Source of the DNA: Kosakonia sacchari
GTDB lineage: Bacteria > Pseudomonadota > Gammaproteobacteria > Enterobacterales > Enterobacteriaceae
DNA length: 64,000 nt
Reading direction: 5' to 3'
Assembly: GCA_900109485.1 (NCBI GenBank)
Contig: FOAY01000011.1
Span: 71,377-135,376, forward strand
Part shown: positions 35,324-46,325 of the stretch, piece by piece
How the letters are laid out: each line of letters opens with the position of its first letter
Position numbering within the stretch: the first letter of the stretch is position 1
Notes under the pieces: generated by a model
The model's input: the letters and a program-made list of their open reading frames with translations, nothing else
Told to the model about the DNA's origin: nothing
Database searches by the model: none
Position numbers and translations under genes: made by a program

Positions 35324-37005
35324 GCCTGTTCCTCCAGCGGGAGTTTCAAGGTAATGCGGGTAAACAGATCCGGTTCGCAGGCAATGCTGATACCGCAGTC
35401 GTTACCGAAGCGGGCGCGCAGCCGCTTATCCACCAGGCTCATCCCTAACCCGCTGGCATCGTTTTTCGGTTGATACAGACCCGCATTATCTTCAACCGCC
35501 AGCAGCAGATGCTCCCCGTCCTGGCTGGCGTTGATGGAAATCTCGCCGACGCCGAGCAGCTGCGATGTGCCATGCTTGATGGCATTCTCGACAATCGGTT
35601 GCAGCGTAAATGCCGGTAGCTGCAAATGCGACAGCGCCTCCGGCACGTGTAACTGCACCTGCAACCGCGACTGGAAACGCGCTTTTTCGATTTGCAGGTA
35701 GGCATTCACATGTTCAATTTCATCCGCCAGCGTGACGATCTCTGACGGACGCTTTAAGTTTTTGCGAAAGAAGGTTGAGAGATATTGCACCAGCAATCCG
35801 GCCTGGTCGCTGTCGCGGCGGATCACCGCTTTTAACGTATTCAGGGCATTGAACAGGAAATGCGGGTTCACCTGCGCATGCAGTAGCTTAATTTCCGACT
35901 GCGTCAGCAGCGCCTTCTGCCGTTCGTACTGCCCGGCGAGAATTTGCGCCGACAGCAATTGTGCGATCCCTTCGCCCAGCGTGCGGTTGATGGAGCTGAA
36001 CAGGCGGTTTTTCGCCTCGTATAACTTGATGGTGCCCACCACGCGCTGGTTCTCGCCGCGTAGCGGAATGACTAATGTCGAACCTAATTTGCACTGCGGA
36101 TGCAACGAGCAGCGATACGGCACTTCATTGCCGTCGGCGTACACCACTTCGCCGGTTTCGATGGCGCGCTGCGTCCAGACCGAGGAAATCGGCCGTCCCG
36201 GTAAATGGTGATCGTCGCCAATGCCGGTAAACGCCAGCAGCTTGTCGCGATCGGTAATGGCCACCGCGCCAATCTCCAGCTCTTTATAGAGCACCTGCGC
36301 TACCTTCATGCTGTTCTCTTCGTTAAAACCCTGGCGCAAAATCCCTTCGGTGGAGGCGGCCACTTTCAGCGCGGTGGCGGAAAACGCCGAAGTGTACTTC
36401 TCGAACATGGCGCGTTTATCCAGCAGGATGCGCATAAACAGCGCGGCGCCAACGGTATTGGTGACCATCATCGGCGCGGCAATGCTCTGCACCAGATGCA
36501 GGGCGCTGTCGAACGGCCGGGCAATCAGCAGAATAATCAGCATCTGCGTCAGTTCCGCCACACAAGTAATTGCCCCGGCGGTGAACGGGCTAAAGACCCG
36601 ATCGGTACGGCCGCGCTTAATCAATGCACTGTGTACCAGGCCGCCAAGCAGCCCTTCGACAATGGTGGAGATCATACAGCTCAGCGCCGTCATGCCGCCC
36701 ATTGAGTAACGGTGCAGGCCGCCGGTCAACCCGACCAGACCACCCACCAGCGGGCCGCCCAGCAAACCGCCCATCACCGCGCCAATCGCCCGGGTATTGG
36801 CAATAGAGTCTTCGATATGCAGCCCGAAATAGGTGCCAAGAATGCAGAAAATAGAGAAGGTGACATAGCACAATAATTTGTGCGGCAGACGGACGGTAAC
36901 CTGCATCAGCGGGATAAACAGGCGCGTCTTACTCATCAACCAGGCGATAACCAGAAACACGCACATCTGTTGTAGCAGCAACAGCACCAGATTGAATTCG
37001 TACAT
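35317..37005 (-). CDS. btsS: Sensor histidine kinase BtsS (pyruvate-sensing)
   Basis: A 562-residue membrane kinase. Six or so N-terminal helices form the LytS-type 5TM receptor domain ([15 protein letters not shown]), followed by a GAF domain with [13 protein letters not shown], the histidine box [14 protein letters not shown], and the ATP-binding N box ENAIKHG and G box [11 protein letters not shown]. The start ATG at 37005 matches the E. coli N-terminus ([13 protein letters not shown]); 70 upstream in-frame codons are unrelated. It overlaps btsR by 7 bp. Confidence 0.95.
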   Translation of the reverse strand: MYEFNLVLLLLQQMCVFLVIAWLMSKTRLFIPLMQVTVRLPHKLLCYVTFSIFCILGTYFGLHIEDSIANTRAIGAVMGGLLGGPLVGGLVGLTGGLHRYSMGGMTALSCMISTIVEGLLGGLVHSALIKRGRTDRVFSPFTAGAITCVAELTQMLIILLIARPFDSALHLVQSIAAPMMVTNTVGAALFMRILLDKRAMFEKYTSAFSATALKVAASTEGILRQGFNEENSMKVAQVLYKELEIGAVAITDRDKLLAFTGIGDDHHLPGRPISSVWTQRAIETGEVVYADGNEVPYRCSLHPQCKLGSTLVIPLRGENQRVVGTIKLYEAKNRLFSSINRTLGEGIAQLLSAQILAGQYERQKALLTQSEIKLLHAQVNPHFLFNALNTLKAVIRRDSDQAGLLVQYLSTFFRKNLKRPSEIVTLADEIEHVNAYLQIEKARFQSRLQVQLHVPEALSHLQLPAFTLQPIVENAIKHGTSQLLGVGEISINASQDGEHLLLAVEDNAGLYQPKNDASGLGMSLVDKRLRARFGNDCGISIACEPDLFTRITLKLPLEEQAC

Positions 37006-37225
37006 ACCGGCAAATACCACATCAACTAAAGCGCGTAACATACATGGAGTCGCCGTGCGTTTCTTTGAAGCGCTGCAAAAAAATACTAAATCGTGCTCTG
37101 TATCACAAAGTCTTGCCAGATGATTCACCTTTCGCCTGCCGTCCGGGCAATTTTTCGCCAATTTCACTTCATGCGACCGCCAGAGGCTACAGTTAAAGTG
37201 GGAGCCAGTAAGCAAAGGTGAAACT

Positions 37226-37957
37226 ATGGCGCTTTACACAATTGGTGAAGTGGCGTTGTTATGCGATGTCAATCCCGTCACGCTGCGAGCCTGGCAGCGA
37301 CGTTACGGGTTATTGAAACCTCAACGCACGGATGGCGGCCACCGACTCTTTACCGAAGCAGATATCGACCGCATCCGGGAAATCAAAAGCTGGATCAGTA
37401 ATGGCGTTCAGGTCAGCAAAGTGCAGACCCTGCTTTCCAGCGAACCTGACGGGGTTCGCGACGGCTGGCGGGAGCAGCAAGAAACCGCCCTGCGCTACCT
37501 GCAACAGGGCAATCAGCAGCAGTTGCACCAGTGGTTCAAAGAGCACGAACGCGACTACCCGGCCAGCACGCTGACCAGCAATCTGATCATGCCTTTACGC
37601 CACCGCCTGCAGAGCCCGCAGCCCGCCCTGCAAGCGATGCTCAGCCTGCTCGATGGCATATTGATTACCCATATTTCCAGTTCTCTGGCGCTGGCGCGCA
37701 AAAAGAGCGGCCAGGACGCGCTGGTGATCGGCTGGAATATTCACGACACCCCCCGTTTATGGCTGGAAGGCTGGATCGCAAGCCAGCAAGGCTGGCGGGT
37801 GGATGTGCTGGCACATTCGCTAAACCATTTGCGCCCGGAGATGTTTGACGGCCAGACGCTGCTGGTGTGGTGCGGAGAAAGCCCGACAACAGCGCAACTG
37901 CATCAGTTGCTGACATGGCAGGAAAACGGCCACCGCGTTGCGCTTCTCGGTATTTAA
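37226..37957 (+). CDS. mlrA: HTH-type transcriptional regulator MlrA (MerR family)
   Basis: A 243-residue activator needed in E. coli for csgD expression, and hence for curli and cellulose. The N-terminal MerR winged helix (YTIGEVALLCDVNPVTLRAW, residues 4-23; GGHRLFTEADIDRI at 37-50) is followed by a cobalamin-binding-like C-terminal domain. ATG lies after AAAGG. Divergent from btsS, as in E. coli. Confidence 0.95.
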   Translation: MALYTIGEVALLCDVNPVTLRAWQRRYGLLKPQRTDGGHRLFTEADIDRIREIKSWISNGVQVSKVQTLLSSEPDGVRDGWREQQETALRYLQQGNQQQLHQWFKEHERDYPASTLTSNLIMPLRHRLQSPQPALQAMLSLLDGILITHISSSLALARKKSGQDALVIGWNIHDTPRLWLEGWIASQQGWRVDVLAHSLNHLRPEMFDGQTLLVWCGESPTTAQLHQLLTWQENGHRVALLGI

Positions 37958-38015
37958 TGTTTTATCAACAACCCGGCTCCCTTTATACTACTTGCCTTAA
38001 CAAAAGGAACCACAT

Positions 38016-38129
38016 ATGAAGGCTGGTAAAATTATCGTCATCGCGGTTTTTCTGCTGATGGCCATCGGCGGCATCAGCGGCGTAATGCTCGCAGGTTATT
38101 CGTTTATTGTGCGTGGCGGTGCTGGCTAA
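38016..38129 (+). CDS. yohO: Small membrane protein YohO
   Basis: A 37-residue protein, [19 protein letters not shown] followed by [11 protein letters not shown] and a short tail, clearly related to E. coli YohO (35 residues, one membrane helix) and at the same place between mlrA and yehW. AAAGGAA lies before the ATG. Its last nine codons overlap the 3' end of yehW on the other strand. Function unknown. Confidence 0.85.
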   Translation: MKAGKIIVIAVFLLMAIGGISGVMLAGYSFIVRGGAG

Positions 38130-38841
38130 GCCAGCGCGTTAACCGCTCAAATGCCTGGTCGACAATAATCGCGGCCAGCGCCACCAAAATCGCCCCCTGA
38201 ATAACATAAGCCGTATTAAAACCGCTCAGCCCGATGATAATCGGCGTACCGAGCGTGCTCGCGCCCACCGTTGAGGCAATCGCCGCCGTGCCGATATTGA
38301 TGATTACCGAGGTGCGCACACCGGCAATGATCACCGGCGCTGCCAGCGGCAGTTCCACTTTCACCAGCCGCTGCAACGCGCTCATCCCCATGCCCTGCGC
38401 CACGCTTTGTACGCTCTCTGGCACGGCGGCGATCCCGGCCAGAGTGCCCTGTAAAATCGGCAAAATCCCGTACAGCACCAGCGCAATCACCGCCGGCTCT
38501 TTACCAAACCCCATGACCGGCACGGCAATCGCCAGCACCGCCACCGGCGGAAAAGTTTGCCCGACGGCAGCAATGGTTTCCGCCAGCGGACGAAACTCGC
38601 GCCCGGCCGGGCGGGTCACCGCAATGCCGACGCCCATGCCCAGTACAATGGCAATCGCGCTGGAAACGCCCACCAGCGCAAAATGCGCCGCGGCCAGCAA
38701 CACAAAGCTCTCCTGCAGGTAGACCGGACGCGGCAGTTGCGGAAACAGTGCGCTGAACAACGCGGCGCTGTGTGGCAGCCACAGCAATAGCGCCACAAAC
38801 AGCGCGATCAACCATAACAGGGGATCACGCAGAAGCCTCAC
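38104..38841 (-). CDS. yehW: Glycine betaine-type ABC transporter permease YehW
   Basis: Permease of 245 residues, with the OpuABC-type core ([31 protein letters not shown]). The start is taken as GTG at 38841, with GGAGG 7-8 nt before it and a product that begins exactly where E. coli YehW begins; an upstream ATG at 38907 gives an unrelated extension. It overlaps yehX by 17 bp and is convergent with yohO. Part of the YehZYXW (OsmF) importer. Confidence 0.92.
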   Translation of the reverse strand: MRLLRDPLLWLIALFVALLLWLPHSAALFSALFPQLPRPVYLQESFVLLAAAHFALVGVSSAIAIVLGMGVGIAVTRPAGREFRPLAETIAAVGQTFPPVAVLAIAVPVMGFGKEPAVIALVLYGILPILQGTLAGIAAVPESVQSVAQGMGMSALQRLVKVELPLAAPVIIAGVRTSVIINIGTAAIASTVGASTLGTPIIIGLSGFNTAYVIQGAILVALAAIIVDQAFERLTRWLSQHRHAQ

Positions 38842-39772
38842 CGCTGGCCTCCACACGCAATAAATCACGGAAATGCAGACTGCCGCAGGGCTGGCCGCTA
38901 TCATCATGTACCGGCAGGATCTCGCACTGTTGAGCGACGAACGCCGACAACGCTTCGCGCAGCGTCATCTCCGCCCGCAGCGGTTCCCCCTCATAAGCGG
39001 GTTCACGGCGCAGATAGCCTTTCACCTGGCGCAGCGACAGCAGGCGTACGCCCAGCTCGCTACGGCCGAAAAATTCACGGACAAAATCGTTATGCGGCGC
39101 GGTCAGCAGCGCCAGCGGCGTCCCCTGCTGCACCACTTTGCCCTTATCCATCAACACCAGGTGATCCGCCAGTTGTAACGCCTCATCGATATCGTGCGTC
39201 ACCAGTACAATGGTGCGCCCAAGCAGACGGTGAATGCGCACCATCTCCTGCTGCAATGCCGCGCGGGTGACCGGATCCAGCGCACCGAAAGGTTCATCCA
39301 TCAGCAGCACTTCCGGATCGGCCGCCAGCGCGCGAGCCACACCGACCCGCTGCTGTTGGCCGCCGGAGAGCTGATGCGGGAAACGGTCGCGCAGCGAAAC
39401 ATCCAGCCCCAGCAGCGCCATCAGTTCCTCCACCCGCGCATCGCGCTGGCCGCGCGACCACTTTTGCAGTTGCAGCACGGTGGCGATGTTCTGCGCTACC
39501 GTCCAGTGCGGGAACAGCCCAATCGACTGGATGGCATACCCCATGCGGCGGCGCAGCTCCAGTACCGGAAGCTGGCGGATATCCTCACCGGCAAAATAAA
39601 TCGCGCCTTCATCATGTTCTATCAGCCGGTTGATCATCTTCAGCGTGGTCGATTTTCCGGAACCTGAGGTGCCAATTAGTACCGAAAAAGCGCCCGTTTT
39701 GACATGCAGATCGAGATGGCTGACGGCCTGCTGTCCGGCAAAGGTTTTGCTGACGTTTTTAAATTCAATCAT
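38825..39772 (-). CDS. yehX: Glycine betaine-type ABC transporter ATP-binding protein YehX
   Basis: A 315-residue ATPase. Walker [10 protein letters not shown], signature LSGGQQQR and Walker B leading to DEPFGALDP are intact, and a C-terminal CBS-like region (about residues 250-310) follows, as in osmoprotectant ATPases. The start overlaps the yehY stop by 8 bp, and the 3' end contains the yehW start signals. Confidence 0.95.
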   Translation of the reverse strand: MIEFKNVSKTFAGQQAVSHLDLHVKTGAFSVLIGTSGSGKSTTLKMINRLIEHDEGAIYFAGEDIRQLPVLELRRRMGYAIQSIGLFPHWTVAQNIATVLQLQKWSRGQRDARVEELMALLGLDVSLRDRFPHQLSGGQQQRVGVARALAADPEVLLMDEPFGALDPVTRAALQQEMVRIHRLLGRTIVLVTHDIDEALQLADHLVLMDKGKVVQQGTPLALLTAPHNDFVREFFGRSELGVRLLSLRQVKGYLRREPAYEGEPLRAEMTLREALSAFVAQQCEILPVHDDSGQPCGSLHFRDLLRVEASGEASA

Positions 39773-40919
39773 GTTGTTTTACCTTCAGCAGCGCGAGGCT
39801 TAAGCCAAACAGCGCATCCACGACGACGGCCAGCGCAATCACCGGGATCACGCCAAGCAGCACCAAATCCAGCGCGCTGCTCAGTAGCCCCTGGAAAACC
39901 AGCGAGCCGAAGCCTCCGGCACCGATCAGCGCCGCAATCACCGCCATGCCCACCGTCTGCACCGCCACAACGCGCAAACTGCGTAGCAGCAGCGGCAGCG
40001 CCAGCGGAATGCGTACCTGCCAGAAACGCTGGCGCGCGCTCATGCCCATCGCCTCGGCGCTCTCCAGCACCTCCTGCGACACCTGGTTAAGCCCGGCGAC
40101 CACGCCGCGCACCAGCGGCAATAAGGCATACAAAATAAGGGCAATCAGCGCGGGCGTCATGCCTGTTCCGGCAATGCCGAAACGGCTCAGAACCGGGAAG
40201 TGCAGCACCAGCCCGGCCAGCGGCGCAATCAGCAGGCCGAACAGCCCGACAGAAGGAATGGTCTGGATGATATTGAGCACCGTGAAAACCGGCCCCTGGC
40301 GCGTCGGATGGCGGTAGCACCATAAACCGATGGCAAAACCCACCACCAGCGCGGGAATGAGCGTACCGAAGAGCAGCGTCAGGTGCTGCGCCAGCGCATC
40401 ATTGAACACCTCCTGGCGGTTGCTGTATTCATGCAGCAACGAGAGATCGTCCAGCTCGCCGCTGAGCAGTAAAAACAGCGGCAGACACCAGATTTGTGCA
40501 TTGAGCAGCCATCGCCAGACCGGATGGCTGACAAGGCGGCGAATGGCGTCGCTACAGGCCAGCAGCGTCAACGCCAGCCACAACCACAGCCCGCTTCCCG
40601 GCGAGGTTCGCGCCAGCGCGCTGCCCGACTGCGCCAGCTCCGTCGCCGCCCTGCCCGCACTCCACACCAACAGGCAGAACAGCGCTTCGGCCAGCAGCAG
40701 CGTACCAATTTGCGCCCCGCGTCCTGGTACAAAACTGAGTATCAGCAGCAGACAGGGCGCCAGCAGCCAGAACGCCGGAAACAGCTGCCACAAGGCGCGG
40801 CTTTCGCCCGAGACCAGCCGGTTTGGCGCATAGTTAACAAACGGTAGCCAGGCTGCCAGCAGCCCGACGACCATCAACAGCAGCAGCACACGATTATAGC
40901 AACGTCGCGAATCCTCCAT
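39765..40919 (-). CDS. yehY: Glycine betaine-type ABC transporter permease YehY
   Basis: A 384-residue permease, longer than YehW because of an N-terminal region of four or so extra membrane helices before the OpuABC core ([35 protein letters not shown]). The start ATG is 8 bp after the osmF stop. Together with YehW it forms the membrane channel. Confidence 0.94.
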   Translation of the reverse strand: MEDSRRCYNRVLLLLMVVGLLAAWLPFVNYAPNRLVSGESRALWQLFPAFWLLAPCLLLILSFVPGRGAQIGTLLLAEALFCLLVWSAGRAATELAQSGSALARTSPGSGLWLWLALTLLACSDAIRRLVSHPVWRWLLNAQIWCLPLFLLLSGELDDLSLLHEYSNRQEVFNDALAQHLTLLFGTLIPALVVGFAIGLWCYRHPTRQGPVFTVLNIIQTIPSVGLFGLLIAPLAGLVLHFPVLSRFGIAGTGMTPALIALILYALLPLVRGVVAGLNQVSQEVLESAEAMGMSARQRFWQVRIPLALPLLLRSLRVVAVQTVGMAVIAALIGAGGFGSLVFQGLLSSALDLVLLGVIPVIALAVVVDALFGLSLALLKVKQHD

Positions 40920-40927
40920 AACAGCGC

Positions 40928-41845
40928 TTATTTCACCAGCCCTTTTTCTTTCAGGTAGTCGGCTGCTACTTTTTTCGCATCCAGCCCTTCAACGGCAATG
41001 CTGGCGTTCAGTTTTTGCAGCGTTTTTTCATCCAGGCTGGCGAAGACCGGTTTCAGCCACGCATCCAGCTGCGGATACGCTTTTAATACCGCTTCACGCA
41101 CCACCGGCGTAGGCGCATAGATCGGTTGCACGCCTTTCGGATCGCTCAGCGTTTGCAGCCCCAGCGCCGCAACCGGGCCATCTGTGCCGTAGGCCATCGC
41201 TGCATTCACGCCGGAGGTTTGCTGCGCGGCAGCTTTAATGGTCACCGCCGTATCACCGCCGGCCAGTGACAGCAGTTGATCCTGCTTCAGCGTAAAGTCG
41301 TACGCTTTCTCAAAGGCCGGTAACGCATCGGTGCGTTCGATAAACTCCGCCGATGCCGCCAGTTTGAATTCACCGCCCTCTTTCAGGTAACGGCTCAGAT
41401 CGGCTAAGGAGATGAGCTTATTTTTCTGCGCCAGATCCTGACGCACGGCAATCGTCCACGTGTTATTCGCCGGAGCGGGCGTCAGCCAGACCAGCTTATT
41501 CTGTTCGGCATCGAGTTTTTTCACTTTCTCGTAGCCCTGCTGCGCGTTTTTCCATGCGGGGTCGTTTTCATCTTTAAAGAAAAATGCGCCGTTGCCGGTG
41601 TATTCGGGGTAGATATCCAGCTCGCCGGAGGTAATCGCCCCGCGCACCACCGGCGTGGTGCCAAGCTGCACTTTATTGACTGTTTTTACGCCATGGCTTT
41701 CCAGAACCTGCAAAATGATATTGCCCAGCAGCGCCCCTTCGGTATCAATTTTGGAGCCCACTTTCACTGGTTCCGCTGCCTGCAACGGCAGGCTCGTGGC
41801 CGCCACCAGCAGCAGTGAGCACGCAATCTTATGGGTGATTGTCAT
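40928..41845 (-). CDS. osmF: Osmoprotectant ABC transporter substrate-binding protein OsmF/YehZ
   Basis: A 305-residue periplasmic receptor with signal peptide ending near LPLQA (residue 23). The OpuAC-type fold shows [18 protein letters not shown] and [14 protein letters not shown], the latter a family marker for quaternary-amine binding. E. coli YehZ binds glycine betaine weakly and is RpoS- and osmotically induced; regulation here is inferred. ATG has GAGGGAAG upstream. First gene of osmF-yehY-X-W. Confidence 0.95.
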   Translation of the reverse strand: MTITHKIACSLLLVAATSLPLQAAEPVKVGSKIDTEGALLGNIILQVLESHGVKTVNKVQLGTTPVVRGAITSGELDIYPEYTGNGAFFFKDENDPAWKNAQQGYEKVKKLDAEQNKLVWLTPAPANNTWTIAVRQDLAQKNKLISLADLSRYLKEGGEFKLAASAEFIERTDALPAFEKAYDFTLKQDQLLSLAGGDTAVTIKAAAQQTSGVNAAMAYGTDGPVAALGLQTLSDPKGVQPIYAPTPVVREAVLKAYPQLDAWLKPVFASLDEKTLQKLNASIAVEGLDAKKVAADYLKEKGLVK

Positions 41846-41960
41846 TGTACTTCCCTCATTTTTTACCGCCTTTTTCAGCAGCTTGAGAAAAAAGCGTAGC
41901 CGAAAAATAGCGGCTTTGTCGCGTGAAAGCCCTAAACGATAAAGGAATAAGGTATAGCGG

Positions 41961-41987
41961 AAAAAATCAGGCCGGTTGCCCGGCCTG
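41961..41987 (-). terminator. Rho-independent terminator of bglX
   Basis: Minus-strand CAGGCCGGGCAACCGGCCTG stem-loop followed by ATTTTTT, directly after the bglX stop codon. The promoter of osmF must lie between here and 41846. Confidence 0.9.
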
Positions 41988-41994
41988 GGAGGGA

Positions 41995-44292
41995 TTAGCG
42001 CAGTTCGAACTCGCCCTGATTGACGCGTGCGGAATCAACGCCGATAAAGACGTTGAATTTGCCCGGCTCCGCAGCATATTTCATCTGCTGGTTCCAGAAC
42101 TTCAGCGCATTCACATCGATCGGGAAGCTGACGGTTTTGGTTTCGCCCGGTTGCAGGTTCACCTTGTCAAAGCCGCGTAGTTGTTTCACCGGACGGCTCA
42201 TCGACGCGGTGACATCCTGCAAATACATCTGGATCACCGTTTCACCCGCGCGCTTACCGGTGTTGGTCACCTCCACGCTGGCGGTCACTTTGCCGGTGCT
42301 CGTCATCGACGGCGCGGACATTTTCACCTCAGAGACTTTGAAAGTGGTGTAGCTAAGGCCGTAACCAAACGGATAGAGCGGCCCGTTCGCTTCATCAAAG
42401 TAACGGGAGGTGTATTTGTTCGGCTTGTCGGCATTGTACGGACGACCGGTGTTCAGATGGCTGTAGTAAACCGGAATCTGTCCCACCGAGCGCGGGAAGG
42501 ACATCGGCAACTTACCGGACGGGTTGTAATCGCCAAACAGAATATCGGCGATGGCGTTACCGCCTTCCGTCCCGGCGAACCAGGTTTCGAGGATCGCATC
42601 AGCCTGCTGATCCTCTTTCACCAGCGCCAGCGGGCGACCATTCATCAGCACCAGCACCAGCGGTTTGCCGGTCGCTTTCAGCGCGGCAATCAGATCGCGC
42701 TGGCTTTGCGGAATAGTAATGTTGGTACGGCTGGACGCTTCGTGCGCCATCCCCTGCGCTTCACCCACCACCGCAACTACCACGTCGGATTTCTTCGCCG
42801 CCGCCACCGCTTCATCAATCATCTCTTGCGGCGAACGCGGATCGACCACCACCGCCGGTTCATACAGATTGAGGAAGTTAACGATGTCTTTGTCGTTGGT
42901 GATGTTCGCCCCTTTGGCATACAGCACGTTGCCTTTACCAGCCAGCGCATTGCGGATGCCGGTCAGCACGGTAACGGACTGATCGGCCACCCCCGCCGCA
43001 GACCAGCTTCCCATTGAGTCACGCTTGCTGTCGGCCAGCGGCCCAACTACCGCCACGGTGTCGGTTTTTTTCAGCGGCAGTGTCTCAAGGCGGTTTTTCA
43101 GCAGCACCATACTTTCGCGCGCCACTTCACGCGCTTCTTTGCGATGCAGACGGCTTTCCGCATTGGTATCTTGCGGGTCGCTCTCTTTCGGGCCGAGATG
43201 GCTGTACGGATCGTTAAACAAGCCCATGTCGTACTTCACATTCAGCACATGGCGCGTGGCATCGTCCAGCTCCTCCATCGTCACCTTGCCGGATTTCAGC
43301 AGCCCCGGCAGATACTTGCTGTAGTACTCGTCGCTCATGCTCATGTTGATGCCGGACTTCAGCGCCACACGCACCGCATCTTCCGGATCGGCGGCCGTGC
43401 CATGTTTGATAAGCTCCTTGATCGCACCGTGATCGGAAATGGTGATGCCTTTGAAGTGCCACTGATCGCGCAGCAGATCTTTTAACAACCAGGAATCCGA
43501 AGAAGCAGGCGTACCGTTCAGCGAGTTAAGCGCCACCATCACGCCGCCGCTGCCGGCATCGAGCGCCGCTTTGTACGGCGGCATATAGTCGTTAAACAGA
43601 CGCTGCGGGCTCATATCGACGGTGTTGTACTCTTTACCGCCTTCCACCGCACCATAAGCGGCAAAGTGTTTAACGCTGGTCATCACCGAGTAGCGATCCG
43701 CCGGGCTTTTGCCCTGCATCGCTTCGACCATCGTGCGCCCCATTTCAGAGGTCAGGAAGGTGTCTTCACCAAACCCTTCCGACACGCGACCCCAGCGCGG
43801 ATCGCGGGAAACGTCCACCATCGGCGCCCAGGTCATATTCAGGCCGTCATCGGCGGCTTCATAAGCAGAAACGCGCCCCACAGTGCGCACCGCGTCAAGG
43901 TTAAAACTGGAGGCCAGGCCAAGGCTAATCGGGAAGACGGTACGCTGGCCGTGAACCACATCGTAGGCGAAAAAGAGCGGAATTTTCAGGCGGCTAAGCT
44001 GCATCGCCTGATCCTGCATCGCGCGGATATCCGGGCGGGTGACAGTGTTGAAAATCGCCCCCACCTGGCTCTTTTTGATCATCTCGCGGATAGCTTCCTT
44101 CGGGTTATCCGGGCCAACACTAATAAGACGTAACTGACCAATTTTTTCATCAACCGTCATCTTTTTGAGCAACTCAGTGACAAATGCATCCCTTGCTTCC
44201 GGCGTCAGTGGATGGTTACCAATCAACTCCTCAGCCAGCGCGGGTTGCAGCGCGAGGCTCACAGCGACACCTACAGAACATAGCCATTTCAT
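41995..44292 (-). CDS. bglX: Periplasmic beta-glucosidase BglX (GH3)
   Basis: A 765-residue family 3 glycoside hydrolase, same length as E. coli BglX, with a signal peptide (SVGVAVSLALQPALAEE). The catalytic nucleophile is the Asp in ITISDHGAIKE; the middle GH3 C domain and the C-terminal fibronectin-type domain (EVTNTGKRAGETVIQMYLQD region) are present. It hydrolyses beta-glucosides in the periplasm. Monocistronic, divergent from dld. Confidence 0.96.
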   Translation of the reverse strand: MKWLCSVGVAVSLALQPALAEELIGNHPLTPEARDAFVTELLKKMTVDEKIGQLRLISVGPDNPKEAIREMIKKSQVGAIFNTVTRPDIRAMQDQAMQLSRLKIPLFFAYDVVHGQRTVFPISLGLASSFNLDAVRTVGRVSAYEAADDGLNMTWAPMVDVSRDPRWGRVSEGFGEDTFLTSEMGRTMVEAMQGKSPADRYSVMTSVKHFAAYGAVEGGKEYNTVDMSPQRLFNDYMPPYKAALDAGSGGVMVALNSLNGTPASSDSWLLKDLLRDQWHFKGITISDHGAIKELIKHGTAADPEDAVRVALKSGINMSMSDEYYSKYLPGLLKSGKVTMEELDDATRHVLNVKYDMGLFNDPYSHLGPKESDPQDTNAESRLHRKEAREVARESMVLLKNRLETLPLKKTDTVAVVGPLADSKRDSMGSWSAAGVADQSVTVLTGIRNALAGKGNVLYAKGANITNDKDIVNFLNLYEPAVVVDPRSPQEMIDEAVAAAKKSDVVVAVVGEAQGMAHEASSRTNITIPQSQRDLIAALKATGKPLVLVLMNGRPLALVKEDQQADAILETWFAGTEGGNAIADILFGDYNPSGKLPMSFPRSVGQIPVYYSHLNTGRPYNADKPNKYTSRYFDEANGPLYPFGYGLSYTTFKVSEVKMSAPSMTSTGKVTASVEVTNTGKRAGETVIQMYLQDVTASMSRPVKQLRGFDKVNLQPGETKTVSFPIDVNALKFWNQQMKYAAEPGKFNVFIGVDSARVNQGEFELR

Positions 44293-44478
44293 GTCGTATT
44301 TACTCTCTTATTTCACCCATAACCGCGGAACGGACCGCGAAAAAAACGCAGTGTGCCATAATCCTGGCATGTCTTGCAGAGTTGAGCTCTGATTTTTCTG
44401 CGAATTCACTCCCCCGTCAGGTTTAGCAGGACTACTATTACAGGCACAAAAATGCTGACTCACCACAAGGAGTGGAAT

Positions 44479-46227
44479 ATGTCATTCGCAACTTCAAACG
44501 AGAACCGCACTTTTTTACACGAACTGAAACGGCTGGTCGGCGCCTCTCACCTGTTGACCGATCCGGCCAAAACCGCCCGCTACCGTAAAGGCTTTCGCTC
44601 CGGCCACGGCGATGCGCTGGCGGTTGTGTTTCCCGGAACGTTAGTGGAGCTGTGGCGCGTGCTGCATGCCTGCGTCAGCGCCGACAAAATCATCCTGATG
44701 CAGGCGGCGAATACCGGCCTGACCGAAGGCTCAACGCCCAGCGGCAATGATTATGACCGCGATATTGTGATTATCAGCACCCTGCGGCTCGACAAGCTGC
44801 ACCTGCTGGATAACGGCGAGCAGGTGCTGGCATATCCGGGCACCACGCTCTACTCGCTGGAAAAAGCCCTTAAGCCGCTGGGCCGCGAGCCGCACTCGGT
44901 GATTGGCTCCTCCTGCATTGGCGCCTCGGTGATTGGCGGGATCTGCAATAACTCCGGTGGTTCACTGGTGCAGCGCGGCCCGGCCTATACCGAAATGTCG
45001 CTGTTCGCCCGTATCGACGAGCAGGGCAATTTGCAGTTGGTTAACCATCTGGGCATTGATTTGGGCGAAACGCCGGAGCAGATCCTCAGCGCGCTGGATG
45101 ACGAACGCATCAAAGCGGATAACGTGCGCCACGATCAGCGTCACGGCCACGATCATGACTACATCACCCGCGTGCGCGATGTCGAAGCCGATACCCCGGC
45201 GCGCTACAACGCCGATCCGGATCGGCTGTTTGAATCTTCCGGCTGTGCGGGCAAACTCGCGGTTTTTGCTGTGCGTCTGGATACTTTCCCGGCGGAAAAA
45301 CAGCAGCAAGTGTTCTATATCGGCACCAACCAGACCGCCGTATTAACGGAGATCCGCCGCCACATTCTGGCGAACTTCGCCCATCTGCCGGTGGCGGGCG
45401 AATATATGCACCGCGATATTTACGACATCGCCGAACGCTACGGTAAAGACACCTTCCTGATGATCGACAAGCTCGGCACCGACAAAATGCCGCTGTTCTT
45501 TACCCTGAAGGGACGCACCGAAGCGCTGCTGGATAAAGCGCCGCTGTTCAAGCCGCACTTTATTGATCGTTCACTGCAAAAAATCAGCGCCGTTTTCCCG
45601 TCGCACCTGCCGTCGCGGATGAAAACATGGCGCGATAAGTACGAGCATCATCTGCTGTTGAAGATGTCCGGCGACGGCATTGCGGAAGCGCAAAACTGGC
45701 TGACGGACTATTTTGCCCGCGCCGAAGGCGGCTTTTTCGCCTGTACGCCGGAGGAAGGGAGCAAAGCCTTTTTACACCGCTTTGCCGCCGCCGGTGCGGC
45801 GATCCGCTATCAGGCGGTACACGCCGACGAAGTGGAAGATATTCTGGCGCTCGACATCGCTCTCAGGCGCAACGACACCGAATGGTTTGAGCATCTGCCG
45901 CCGGAAATCGACAACCAACTGGTGCACAAACTCTACTACGGCCACTTTATGTGCCACGTTTTCCACCAGGATTACATCGTCAAAAAAGGCGTCGACGCCC
46001 ATGCGCTGAAAGAGCAAATGCTTGAACTGCTGCGCCAGCGCGGCGCGCAATACCCTGCCGAACATAACGTGGGTCACCTGTATGAAGCCGCAGAAACGCT
46101 AAAACAGTTTTATCGGGAAAATGATCCGACAAACAGCATGAACCCCGGCATCGGAAAAACCACCAAGCGTAAATTCTGGCAAGAGGATTTAACGACAGAT
46201 AATCACGCTGATGTGGCGATAAAATAG
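44479..46227 (+). CDS. dld: Quinone-dependent D-lactate dehydrogenase
   Basis: Membrane-associated FAD flavoprotein that oxidises D-lactate to pyruvate and passes electrons to quinone. The 582-residue protein has the FAD-binding segment GSSCIGASVIGGICNNSGG (about 138-156) and the Dld-specific membrane-binding domain; it matches E. coli Dld closely, with a slightly longer C-terminus. The ATG at 44479 follows AAGGAG by 6 nt. Single gene. Confidence 0.96.
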   Translation: MSFATSNENRTFLHELKRLVGASHLLTDPAKTARYRKGFRSGHGDALAVVFPGTLVELWRVLHACVSADKIILMQAANTGLTEGSTPSGNDYDRDIVIISTLRLDKLHLLDNGEQVLAYPGTTLYSLEKALKPLGREPHSVIGSSCIGASVIGGICNNSGGSLVQRGPAYTEMSLFARIDEQGNLQLVNHLGIDLGETPEQILSALDDERIKADNVRHDQRHGHDHDYITRVRDVEADTPARYNADPDRLFESSGCAGKLAVFAVRLDTFPAEKQQQVFYIGTNQTAVLTEIRRHILANFAHLPVAGEYMHRDIYDIAERYGKDTFLMIDKLGTDKMPLFFTLKGRTEALLDKAPLFKPHFIDRSLQKISAVFPSHLPSRMKTWRDKYEHHLLLKMSGDGIAEAQNWLTDYFARAEGGFFACTPEEGSKAFLHRFAAAGAAIRYQAVHADEVEDILALDIALRRNDTEWFEHLPPEIDNQLVHKLYYGHFMCHVFHQDYIVKKGVDAHALKEQMLELLRQRGAQYPAEHNVGHLYEAAETLKQFYRENDPTNSMNPGIGKTTKRKFWQEDLTTDNHADVAIK

Positions 46228-46280
46228 CCAGAATACAGGCTGTATTGTGTGCTCCTTTCGTAATAGAGTAACGAAAAACG

Positions 46281-46300
46281 CCAGAGAAACGTTTCTCTGG
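46281..46300 (+). terminator. Palindrome after dld
   Basis: CCAGAGAAAC and GTTTCTCTGG form a perfect 20-nt palindrome 54 bp after the dld stop, without a clear T-run. It may end the dld transcript. Confidence 0.5.
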
Positions 46301-46325
46301 CTCCCCGCTTTGAAGGAGCACACCA

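Noticed and set aside
38842-38907. ATG at 38907 as the yehW start
   Set aside because: It lies deep in yehX and gives 22 residues unrelated to the family; the GTG at 38841 has GGAGG and matches the E. coli N-terminus.
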